From: HB2-32-21 sp040235495
Lineage (GTDB): Bacteria; Pseudomonadota; Gammaproteobacteria; Pseudomonadales; Porticoccaceae
Reading direction: 5' to 3'
NCBI GenBank assembly: GCA_040235495.1
Contig: JBECKV010000098.1
Coordinates: 1-14,256, forward strand
Length of the DNA stretch: 14,256 bases
Below, in pieces: positions 1 to 7,182 of this stretch. The first letter of the stretch is position 1; the number at the start of each line of letters is the position of its first letter. Position numbers and translations under genes: made by a program. The notes below the pieces were generated by a model that saw only the letters and a list, made by a program, of their open reading frames with translations, made no database searches and was not told the DNA's origin.

Positions 1-47
1 GGCGCTACACTGCACTTTCAACCATCAGTGAGTGCTGAATACGCCCC

Positions 48-1562
48 ATGAAACAGGGCTTGCAGATAAAGCTCGGCCACCAGCTGTCGATGACCCCCCA
101 GTTGCAGCAGGCAATCAAACTGCTGCAGATGTCATCTCTCGATTTGCACCAGGAGATTCAGCAGGCGCTCTACTCCAATCCCATGCTCGAACTGGAGGAG
201 GACGTGGCGGCGGGCATCGAAGGCGAAGACTCCGCCGATGATCTCGGGGAACTGCTGAGCCGCCAGGAGGATGAACACCACTGGAATCAGGAAATTCCCG
301 ACGAGCTACCCGTCGATGCCAACTGGGATGATGTCTACGGTACGGCAAGCCCTTCCGCCGCGGAAAAACTCCCCAACGGCAACCATTCACAGTCCAAATC
401 CGAGTCCACTGACTTCGAGGCTTTCCATAGCGTCACCGAGTCCTTGCAGGATCATCTGCTCTGGCAGTTGAATCTGACACCCATGTCCGAAATCGATCGG
501 CTGATCGCTACCACCATCATCGACAACATATCCAGCGACGGTTTCCTGCTCAGCCCCATTGAAGAACTCTGGGCCGCCAACTTCGGCGGCGAAAGTTCCG
601 GCGCCGCATCCGGCGAAAACATGGGTATCGAACTGGATGAGCTGCTGGCGGTACTGCACAGGGTGCAACATTTCGACCCGCCGGGCGTGGCTGCCCACGA
701 CCTGCGCGAAAGCCTGCTGATTCAGTTGCGCCAGCTACACGAGGACACGCCCTGGCGCGGCGAAGCAATTAAATTGGTGGACGCGCACCTGGCGCTAATC
801 GCGGAGCGAAATTTCAGTGCGCTGAGCCGGAAAACCGGTTTCGACGAAAGCGCAATCTCAGCGGCGATTGAATTAGTCCAAACACTGTCACCTCGCCCCG
901 GCGAAGCCATCCAGGATGCCGATAACGGCTATGTCGAACCCGATGTGTCGGTACGCAAGATCGAGGGCCGCTGGGTGGTTTCACTGAACTCCGAGCTGCT
1001 GCCGAAACTGTGCATCAATCAGGAATACGCCAGGCTGGTACAACGGGCGGATTCCAGTGAGGACAATACCTTCCTGCGGGACAACCTGCAGGAGGCGCGC
1101 TGGTTTATTCGCAGCCTCGAGAGCAGAAACGACACGCTTATGCGGGTCAGTCGGACCATCATTGAAAAGCAACAGGGCTTTCTGGAGCGGGGCCCGGAGG
1201 CCATGAAACCGATGATTCTGGCCGATATCGCGGATCTTCTGGGCCTGCACGAATCAACCATCAGCCGGGTGACCACGCAAAAATACATCGACACTCCTCG
1301 GGGCGTATACGAACTGAAATATTTTTTTTCCAGCCACGTCAATACCGCTTCCGGAGGAGAGTGTTCTTCCACCGCCATCCGCGCTATGCTCAAGCGGATG
1401 ATCAGCGACGAGCCACCGACCAAGCCCTACAGTGACAGCAAACTAGCCACCATGTTGCAAGCCGAAGGTATCGAGGTGGCCCGACGTACCGTCGCCAAAT
1501 ACCGGGAGAGCATGAATATCCCGTCTTCCAGTGACCGCAAGCGTTTTAAACAGAGTGCCTGA
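48..1562 (+). CDS. rpoN: RNA polymerase sigma-54 factor RpoN
   Basis: This is the alternative sigma factor that directs RNA polymerase to -24/-12 promoters and needs AAA+ activators to open them. The 504-residue product is full length for the family. Residues 1-50 form the glutamine/leucine-rich activator-interaction region (LGHQLSMTPQLQQAIKLLQM). An acidic region II covers about 50-120, the core-binding region about 125-320, and a helix-turn-helix lies near 390-410 (LGLHESTISRVTTQKY). The diagnostic RpoN box ARRTVAKYRE is at 478-487, close to the C-terminus. The ATG at 48 matches the usual family N-terminus (MKQGLQIKLGHQL), although the upstream Shine-Dalgarno is weak (GAGTG). lptB often precedes rpoN in this class, but the 47 bases upstream show no recognisable lptB end in any frame. 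The gene opens the PTS-Ntr cluster. Very confident. Confidence 0.98.
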   Translation: MKQGLQIKLGHQLSMTPQLQQAIKLLQMSSLDLHQEIQQALYSNPMLELEEDVAAGIEGEDSADDLGELLSRQEDEHHWNQEIPDELPVDANWDDVYGTASPSAAEKLPNGNHSQSKSESTDFEAFHSVTESLQDHLLWQLNLTPMSEIDRLIATTIIDNISSDGFLLSPIEELWAANFGGESSGAASGENMGIELDELLAVLHRVQHFDPPGVAAHDLRESLLIQLRQLHEDTPWRGEAIKLVDAHLALIAERNFSALSRKTGFDESAISAAIELVQTLSPRPGEAIQDADNGYVEPDVSVRKIEGRWVVSLNSELLPKLCINQEYARLVQRADSSEDNTFLRDNLQEARWFIRSLESRNDTLMRVSRTIIEKQQGFLERGPEAMKPMILADIADLLGLHESTISRVTTQKYIDTPRGVYELKYFFSSHVNTASGGECSSTAIRAMLKRMISDEPPTKPYSDSKLATMLQAEGIEVARRTVAKYRESMNIPSSSDRKRFKQSA

Positions 1563-1590
1563 TCAGGCCTATCCACGAGGAGCCAAAAAT

Positions 1591-1878
1591 ATGCAGTTGA
1601 CCATCAGTGGCCATCATCTTGAAGTGACGGACGCCATTCACAATTACGTCACCAACAAAATTGGCCGTTTGGAACGCCACAATGACCACATCACCAACGT
1701 CGCGGTTATCCTGTCAGTCGACAAATTGGTGCAAAAAGCCGAGGCCACCGTCCATGGCAACGGCGTCGAGTTATTTGCCGACAGTGAACACGACGATCTA
1801 TACGCAGCCATCGATGCCCTGGTCGACAAACTTGATCGTCAGCTGATCAAACGGAAAGAAAAGTTAAGAGGCCACTAG
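1591..1878 (+). CDS. hpf: Ribosome hibernation promoting factor HPF (short form)
   Basis: HPF binds the 30S decoding region and promotes formation of inactive 100S ribosome dimers in stationary phase. The 95-residue product matches the short HPF of enterobacteria and lacks the C-terminal dimerisation domain of long HPF. The sequence runs MQLTISGHHLEVTDAIHNYV and ends in a basic tail, RQLIKRKEKLRGH. An in-frame ATG at 1531 would add 20 residues, but it overlaps the rpoN coding region. The start at 1591 has an AGGAG-type ribosome binding site (CGAGGAGCC, about 1575-1583) and is where the family begins. The gene lies 28 bases after rpoN and 7 bases before ptsN, so it is probably cotranscribed with both. 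Confidence 0.95.
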   Translation: MQLTISGHHLEVTDAIHNYVTNKIGRLERHNDHITNVAVILSVDKLVQKAEATVHGNGVELFADSEHDDLYAAIDALVDKLDRQLIKRKEKLRGH

Positions 1879-1885
1879 TTACACC

Positions 1886-2338
1886 ATGAACCTTACCGAA
1901 GTCCTCAGCCCCGCGCGCACGCGGTGCAACGCCCCGGGGTTGAGCAAGAAACGCGTGCTTGAATCGATCTCGGACCTGCTCGCCGAAGATACGGGTTATA
2001 TCGACGCGGACGAGCTCTACCACGGCCTGCTCAACCGGGAACGTCTCGGCAGTACGGGAATTGGCAGCGGCATCGCCATTCCCCACTGCCGGCTCGCGGG
2101 CTGCAGGAAGATCACCGGTCTGCTGCTCAAGCTGGATACCCCCGTTGACTTCGAGGCCAACGACGACGCCAAGGTGGATCTCATCTTCGCCCTGATCGTG
2201 CCCGACGAGCAGAACGACGAGCACCTCCAGGTGTTATCCAGCATTGCCGAGCTGCTGCAATCGGCAGAGGTCCGCCAGCAACTCCGCGACTGCACCTCGA
2301 ACGACGCCCTTTACCAGACAGCCATCAGCAACTGTTAG
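1886..2338 (+). CDS. ptsN: PTS IIA-like nitrogen-regulatory protein PtsN (EIIA-Ntr)
   Basis: PtsN is the terminal phosphoryl acceptor of the nitrogen-related phosphotransferase chain. In relatives it regulates potassium transport, the sensor KdpD and other targets according to its phosphorylation state. It is not a sugar transporter subunit. The 150-residue product is typical in length. The active-site histidine is His67, in GSGIAIPHCRL. The N-terminus MNLTEVLSPARTRC matches the family. The AAGAGG upstream is somewhat distant (about 14 bases), so translation may be coupled to hpf, which ends 7 bases before. rapZ starts 11 bases after the stop. The partner npr lies two genes downstream. The first enzyme of the chain, PtsP, is not in this window. 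Confidence 0.96.
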   Translation: MNLTEVLSPARTRCNAPGLSKKRVLESISDLLAEDTGYIDADELYHGLLNRERLGSTGIGSGIAIPHCRLAGCRKITGLLLKLDTPVDFEANDDAKVDLIFALIVPDEQNDEHLQVLSSIAELLQSAEVRQQLRDCTSNDALYQTAISNC

Positions 2339-2349
2339 GGAATTGAGCC

Positions 2350-3225
2350 ATGGAGCAGCCCAATACGCGGCTTATCGTTGTCAGCGGGCGCTCCGGGTCG
2401 GGCAAGAGTACCGCCCTGCATGTGCTTGAGGATATCGGCTTCACCTGCATCGATAATCTACCCATCGGCATGCTGTCGGCGTTGTTTGCACACATTCGCC
2501 AGGACGGCGACAACGGTCGGAAGAAAATTGCCGTGGGTGTGGATACGCGCAATATCACCGGCCAGCTGGATCAGTTTCCCACCATCCTCGAACGCCTGAG
2601 AGCGGATGGTATCGCCTGCGAAGTCCTCTACCTCGACGCCAGTAACAGTGCGCTGATCCGCCGCTTCAGTGAAACCCGCCGACGCCATCCCCTGAGTTCA
2701 GCCACCGTCGATCTGAAAAAGGCCATCGCCCTCGACCAGAAACTGCTCGAACCCGTGGCCGCCATTGCCAGCCGCCAAATTGATACCACCAGCATGTCCC
2801 TGCACCAGCTGCGAGATCTGATAAAAAAGCAGATCGCCGCGGAAACCAGCAGCGGCATGGCAGTATTGTTTCAGTCCTTCGCCTTTAAATACGGAGTGCC
2901 CGTGGACGCCGATTTTGTTTTCGATGTGCGCTGCCTGCCCAATCCCTACTGGAAAAAAGAACTGCGTCCCTACAACGGCAATGACCGGCCGGTTATCGAG
3001 TTCCTGGACTCACAAACCGAGGTTGCCGCGATGCTCGCTGATCTGAATGGTTTTCTGTCGCGCTGGATTCCCCGATACGCGGCGACCAACCGCAGCTACC
3101 TGACCATCGCCGTGGGTTGCACAGGCGGTCAGCATCGTTCGGTTTATGTCTGTAATCAGCTCACCCAGCAGTTTGCCAGGCAATTTTCCAATATTCAGGT
3201 CCAGCACCGCGAACTGGAGCGCTGA
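2350..3225 (+). CDS. rapZ: RNase adapter / nucleotide-binding protein RapZ
   Basis: RapZ is a P-loop protein. In E. coli it binds GlmZ/GlmY small RNAs and guides RNase E, controlling glucosamine-6-phosphate synthase and hence cell-wall precursor supply. The 291-residue product is close to the usual 284. The Walker A motif GRSGSGKS is at residues 13-20. The family motif GCTGGQHRSV lies near the C-terminus, and FAFKYGVPVDADFVFDVR is characteristic of the C-terminal domain. The start is supported by AGGGAA (about 2337-2342), 7 bases upstream, overlapping the ptsN stop. The C-terminus ends in HRELER and lacks the Lys-Arg-Lys tail found in E. coli RapZ, so the RNA-binding role may differ. Confidence 0.96.
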   Translation: MEQPNTRLIVVSGRSGSGKSTALHVLEDIGFTCIDNLPIGMLSALFAHIRQDGDNGRKKIAVGVDTRNITGQLDQFPTILERLRADGIACEVLYLDASNSALIRRFSETRRRHPLSSATVDLKKAIALDQKLLEPVAAIASRQIDTTSMSLHQLRDLIKKQIAAETSSGMAVLFQSFAFKYGVPVDADFVFDVRCLPNPYWKKELRPYNGNDRPVIEFLDSQTEVAAMLADLNGFLSRWIPRYAATNRSYLTIAVGCTGGQHRSVYVCNQLTQQFARQFSNIQVQHRELER

Positions 3226-3298
3226 CGAGGCGGCTGGAACCCGGCCGTCAAACAAAACATAATTCATCTGGCTACGGTTGCCCTGGCGCAAAACCCGC

Positions 3299-3568
3299 AT
3301 GATCAAAAAAGACCTTACCATCATCAACAAACTGGGCCTGCACGCTCGGGCAGCCACCAAGCTGGCCGCCACCTGTAACCGCTTTGGCTGTTCCATCCAG
3401 ACCTGTATGGGAGAAAAAGTAGTTGACGCCAAAAGCGTCATGGCGCTGATGCTGCTGGCCGCCGCCCAGGGCACGCAACTGCAATTCATTTTTGACGGCC
3501 GGGACGAACACGAGGCCTGCGCGGCCATCTCCGGGCTGGTGGAAGACTACTTCGGCGAAGGCGAGTAA
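3299..3568 (+). CDS. npr: HPr-family phosphocarrier protein NPr of the PTS-Ntr system
   Basis: NPr carries phosphate from PtsP (EI-Ntr) to PtsN. The 89-residue product is standard HPr size. The phosphorylated histidine is His15, in LGLHARAA, and a serine aligned with regulatory Ser46 of HPr is present (DAKSVMALMLL). An in-frame TTG at 3278 would add seven residues (MPWRKTR). I prefer the ATG at 3299 because the family begins directly with the first beta strand (MIKKDLTIIN). Neither start has a convincing Shine-Dalgarno. The gene follows rapZ by 73 bases, in the usual gammaproteobacterial order. Confidence 0.95.
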   Translation: MIKKDLTIINKLGLHARAATKLAATCNRFGCSIQTCMGEKVVDAKSVMALMLLAAAQGTQLQFIFDGRDEHEACAAISGLVEDYFGEGE

Positions 3569-3673
3569 GTCCCTGTCCCAGCACAGTGGTATGCGCACCA
3601 TCCCCGGGACGGTAGAATAAGCGGCGCACGGAAGTGACCGAGCCCGCGGTCGCACATCAGGAATATCCGTCTC

Positions 3674-5035
3674 ATGTCGGCGAATCAAAGCTCCACAAAC
3701 CAACTCTCACTGTTCTCGCTACTCGATGAAACCCTGGTCGATGCGCGGATCGTCAATCAGGTGCGCCATTCGCTTAACAGCATGGCAACCCTGGATATCG
3801 CTCACTACATAGAGTCCTCGCCGTCCAAGGTTCGTCACCTGCTCTGGGAATTGGTTGACGCAGAGGTTGAGGGCGATGTGTTCAGCCACCTCAACGAGGG
3901 CTTGCAAAAAGAATTTCTCCAGCACATGAACAGCGAGGAAATGGCGGCGCTGGTCGCGGGCCTGGACACCGACGATGTCGCCGATGTGCTGCAACAACTA
4001 CCGGAACGGGTGATTCCTCGGGTTCTCGAGGCGATGGACAACCAGGATCGCCTGCGCGTCGAGAGTGTTCTGTCCTACGACGAGGACAGTGCCGGCGGCC
4101 TGATGAACACTGACACGATCACTGTGCGTCCTGATCTGACCATCGACGTGATCCTGCGCTACCTGCGCCGACACGAGGAAATTCCCGACATCACTGACAG
4201 CCTGTTTGTTGTCAACCGCAGGGACATCTTTCTGGGTACCCTGCCGCTGGCACGTATTCTCACGGCCCTGCCCAACACCACGGTGCGGGAAATCATGGAC
4301 ACCGATACCGAAGCCATCCCGGCCGCAACCTCCTCCTCGCAGGTAGCTCAGCTGTTCGAGCGCCACGACTGGGTCTCCGCGCCGGTGGTGGATGACGCCG
4401 GCAAACTGTTGGGTCGAATCACCATTGACGACGTGGTCGATGTCATCATCGAGGATGCCGAGCACTCGCTGTTTGGACTCGCGGGCCTGAGCGACCAGGA
4501 GGAAACCTTTACCTCGGTTCGACGCACCGCGCCACGCAGGGCAATCTGGCTGGGCATCAACCTGGCCACGGCGGTACTGGCCTCGATAGTCATCAATCTG
4601 TTTGAAAGCACCCTCGATAAGGTCGTGGCGCTGGCCATCCTTATGCCCATCGTCGCCAGTATGGGCGGGGTCGCCGGCAGCCAGACCTTGACCGTCGTGA
4701 TCCGCGGCATGGCGCTGGGGCAGATCCACCGCAGCAACCTGCGCTGGCTACTGAACAAGGAGTTCCTCTCGGCGACCTTCAATGCCCTGCTCTGGGCCGC
4801 GGTCATCGGCTTTCTCGCTGCCTGGTGGTTCGAGGATCCGATCATAGGCTACATCATCGCCGCAGCCATGATCGTCAATCTTGTCACCGCCGCCCTTGCC
4901 GGGTCCCTGTTGCCGGTATTTCTCAAAACCATCAATATCGACCCGGCGCTGGCGGGCAGCGTCGTACTGACCACGATTACGGACGTGGTGGGATTTTTTT
5001 CCTTCCTGGGCCTCGCGACCCTCTTCTATCTATGA
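3674..5035 (+). CDS. mgtE: Magnesium transporter MgtE
   Basis: MgtE is an inner-membrane Mg2+ channel gated by cytoplasmic Mg2+ binding. The 453-residue product has the complete architecture: a helical MgtE N domain (about 20-140), two CBS domains (about 145-205 and 207-265), then five membrane segments (about 291-312, 315-345, 367-387, 391-417 and 427-452). The pore motif MPIVASMGGVAGSQ is at 324-337, and the conserved Mg2+-coordinating Asp in the last helix is Asp437 (TTITDVVGFF). The ATG at 3674 has CAGGAAT (3658-3664) 9 bases upstream. A 105-base gap separates it from npr, so it may have its own promoter, although I see no clear one. darP overlaps its stop codon. Confidence 0.96.
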   Translation: MSANQSSTNQLSLFSLLDETLVDARIVNQVRHSLNSMATLDIAHYIESSPSKVRHLLWELVDAEVEGDVFSHLNEGLQKEFLQHMNSEEMAALVAGLDTDDVADVLQQLPERVIPRVLEAMDNQDRLRVESVLSYDEDSAGGLMNTDTITVRPDLTIDVILRYLRRHEEIPDITDSLFVVNRRDIFLGTLPLARILTALPNTTVREIMDTDTEAIPAATSSSQVAQLFERHDWVSAPVVDDAGKLLGRITIDDVVDVIIEDAEHSLFGLAGLSDQEETFTSVRRTAPRRAIWLGINLATAVLASIVINLFESTLDKVVALAILMPIVASMGGVAGSQTLTVVIRGMALGQIHRSNLRWLLNKEFLSATFNALLWAAVIGFLAAWWFEDPIIGYIIAAAMIVNLVTAALAGSLLPVFLKTINIDPALAGSVVLTTITDVVGFFSFLGLATLFYL

Positions 5036-5652
5036 AGCCCCTGCCCGCCAACCCCGACCCGCCCGGCCTTGTTATGAGCGATCAACACCAGGATCAAAAT
5101 GCCCCCGACGGGCTGGAATCCGAAGCCCGCGCGAGCAAGTCCAGCCAAAAAAAGCACATGCGCGAGCTCCAGGACACTGGCGGAAAATTACTGACCCTGT
5201 CAAAGGCTCGCCTCGCGGAACTGCCCTTGCCCGAGGATCTGCTCAAAGCCCTCGCCGAAGGCAGGCGGCTCAAACACGCCGACGCCGTTCGCCGACAGAT
5301 TCGCTATATCGCCAAATTGATAAAAAACGCCGACCACGAAAGCATTGTCACGGCACTGGCACAGCTAGAAGAAGACGAACGGTTGTTTCGCCAGCGTTTT
5401 CAACAGGTCGAAGCCCTGGCGGAGCGACTCGGCACTGGAGATCCCGACTTGCTGGAACAAGTGCTCGCGGAGTATCCCGGTCTGGAGCGCCAGCGTCTCA
5501 GGCAACTGATTCGGCAGGTGCGCCGGCAACATACCAGCTCCGACAATAACCACGAGGATGGCGTTAGGGGCACGGATAACAGCGATCAGCAGCGGACATC
5601 AAATGCACGGCGAAAACTATTCGACTACCTGAGGGAAAATCTTAAACCGTAA
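5032..5652 (+). CDS. darP: Ribosome maturation protein DarP (YjgA, DUF615)
   Basis: DarP/YjgA is a helical protein that associates with late 50S precursors and assists large-subunit assembly. Family hallmarks are the N-terminal SKSSQKKHMRELQDTGGKLL stretch, the central RRQIRYIAKLIKNAD segment and the C-terminal RRKLFDYLRENL. The ATG at 5032 overlaps the mgtE stop as ATGA, suggesting translational coupling, and gives 206 residues. A second in-frame ATG at 5074 gives 192 residues, nearer the family length. Neither has a good Shine-Dalgarno, so the start is uncertain. A hydrophilic Asp/Asn/Ser-rich stretch before the last helix looks longer than usual. The gene is commonly next to pmbA, so linkage to mgtE is less typical. 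Confidence 0.9.
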   Translation: MKPLPANPDPPGLVMSDQHQDQNAPDGLESEARASKSSQKKHMRELQDTGGKLLTLSKARLAELPLPEDLLKALAEGRRLKHADAVRRQIRYIAKLIKNADHESIVTALAQLEEDERLFRQRFQQVEALAERLGTGDPDLLEQVLAEYPGLERQRLRQLIRQVRRQHTSSDNNHEDGVRGTDNSDQQRTSNARRKLFDYLRENLKP

Positions 5653-5730
5653 CAGACGCCAGGACGCGATCAACCCGCCATACGTGAGTTGACGGACCAC
5701 GTTGGCCGCCGTCCTCATGACTGATCCGAG

Positions 5731-7107
5731 TTAGCGGCCCAACCTTCTGATCGCTGCCTGAGTCAAATATTTATCGTACAGGTCGTCGGTGTTGACCTTG
5801 GTCTCGTAGCCACCGGAAATACGTTTTACCTGCTCCAGTCGGGTCATGCGGTTGGTTTGAATGTTGTGGGCGTGTACCCGCGTCCAGGACGCATAGGGGT
5901 GCTGGCCGTCGTAGACCGTGTTCTCTCCATCGGTATACAGGGACGCTGCGCCGTCGAACGAGCGAAAGATTTCGCCACGCCGGTCGTAGGACACCATCAT
6001 CAAGGGCGCCAGCGTGCGGGCGTCAAACCAGACGCGCTTTTTACTGATCGGCGCCCGGGGAAATTTAACCGGCTCGGCGTCGACGACGATGGCCTCAGGG
6101 ACCAGTTCCACATCCATGTCCCAGAAGGTATGCCCCTGGGGGCCACCGTGGGTGGTATGCTCCCAGTTCTCATGCTCGGGCCGCCAATTGCGAGAAACCG
6201 CCGCCAGCGTCGGGCCACGGCCAACGATGCGGTAATTACCCCAGGTCAGAAAGGGGTCGCCCGCGGTCCAGGCGTCAGATAGATACAGGGAAGAACCCGG
6301 TATCAGCGGTTCAAATCGCTGGTTACTGGGGAAGCGGCGCACCCGCTTGAAGGCTGGCAGATATCCCGTCAGCGCGGGGAATTCCCGCTGGTCGTAGGGC
6401 CAGACATTGAGAAAAGAGGTCCCGGCGATGTCATTGGGGTTGACGAAGAACACCGACTGGTAGCGGAGATTGTTTTCGTGCCCGGTCCAGTAGGGTTTGG
6501 GTTCCAGCACCAGCCGACCGGTCGCCGCCAGTTCGGCCCAACACAGCTCGTATTCATACTCGACCCTACCCTCGGGACTGACATCGCTTTCCTTGATGGC
6601 ATAGAAGGACGCATCGTGGCGGCCCCAACTCAAGGTAATGCCGGCAAAAACCTCCAGCGCCGTGCGCGGGTCGGGAAAAGGGTTGCCACCGATCCACGGC
6701 TTGCCCTCCCGCGTCACCACGTTGCCGTCGTCGTCGAACACAGCCAGACCCTGATGCCGTAGCGTTGCCTCGTTATATTCCCAGGGGCTGAGCTGCATGA
6801 TGTCGGTAGTGGTGTCGAGCATGCGCAGCCGCCGCCCCATCTGGGAAATCTGGGCATAGCGAATGGGATCGAGCAGGTCTTTCACGTACTCGACATTGTC
6901 GGCGCTGATGGTGTCACCCGTGCTGATTTTGCCGCCAGTGTAGGCCTCGATGGACATCAATTCATCGGGATAGACGCCCCCGATATCACCGGTTTTTGCC
7001 AGCGCCGGCCACAGTGGGGTCAGCACGCCCGTAGCCAATGCACCTGTCGCCAGTTGGCCCATGAAATGGCGGCGGCTGAATTGAAAATCATACTTTTTTA
7101 TTCTCAT
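5731..7107 (-). CDS. DUF1329-family periplasmic protein with Tat signal
   Basis: The 458-residue product is recognisable as a DUF1329 protein by its C-terminal part (QHPYASWTRVHAHNIQTNRM ... EQVKRISGGY ... YLTQAAIRRLGR). The family is related to LolA/LppX-like lipid-binding folds and is thought to act at the outer membrane, but no reaction is established. The N-terminus has a twin-arginine signal: FSRRHFM with Arg12-Arg13, then a hydrophobic segment and a probable cleavage site after PALA (residue 37). It should therefore be exported already folded. The start has GGGGAGAG about 9 bases upstream. It is the last gene of the minus-strand run, 75 bases after the TPR gene, so it may be cotranscribed with the ExbB/ExbD/VWA genes. 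Its usual DUF1302 and RND-transporter partners are absent here. The family call is good; the function is unknown. Confidence 0.85.
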   Translation of the reverse strand: MRIKKYDFQFSRRHFMGQLATGALATGVLTPLWPALAKTGDIGGVYPDELMSIEAYTGGKISTGDTISADNVEYVKDLLDPIRYAQISQMGRRLRMLDTTTDIMQLSPWEYNEATLRHQGLAVFDDDGNVVTREGKPWIGGNPFPDPRTALEVFAGITLSWGRHDASFYAIKESDVSPEGRVEYEYELCWAELAATGRLVLEPKPYWTGHENNLRYQSVFFVNPNDIAGTSFLNVWPYDQREFPALTGYLPAFKRVRRFPSNQRFEPLIPGSSLYLSDAWTAGDPFLTWGNYRIVGRGPTLAAVSRNWRPEHENWEHTTHGGPQGHTFWDMDVELVPEAIVVDAEPVKFPRAPISKKRVWFDARTLAPLMMVSYDRRGEIFRSFDGAASLYTDGENTVYDGQHPYASWTRVHAHNIQTNRMTRLEQVKRISGGYETKVNTDDLYDKYLTQAAIRRLGR

Positions 7108-7182
7108 GCGTTTTATCTCTCCCCGGTGTTACGTGCCGGCAAACCGAACCGTTCCCCTACCCCATATTCGCCACGTTCTCGC

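Noticed and set aside
1..47. 3' end of lptB before rpoN
   Set aside because: None of the three frames encodes a recognisable LptB C-terminus, so no partial gene is called.
1531..1590. Upstream ATG for hpf at 1531
   Set aside because: It overlaps the rpoN coding region, while the ATG at 1591 has the ribosome binding site and the family N-terminus.
3636..3651. GACCG/CGGTC hairpin between npr and mgtE
   Set aside because: It is only a 5-bp stem without a T-tract. Chance occurrence is likely at this GC content.
3998..4729. A 243-codon - strand open frame
   Set aside because: It is opposite to mgtE, His/Gln/Asp-rich and without motifs. mgtE is unmistakable.
4825..5031. N-terminal extension of darP back to 4825
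   Set aside because: It runs through the mgtE membrane region in another frame and has no similarity to DarP. The start at 5032 or 5074 is far better.
5653..5743. Possible bidirectional terminator at the darP/DUF1329 convergent junction
   Set aside because: GTTGGCCGC (5701-5709) can pair with GCGGCCCAAC (5734-5743), but only with a bulge and a 24-base loop, and no T-run follows.
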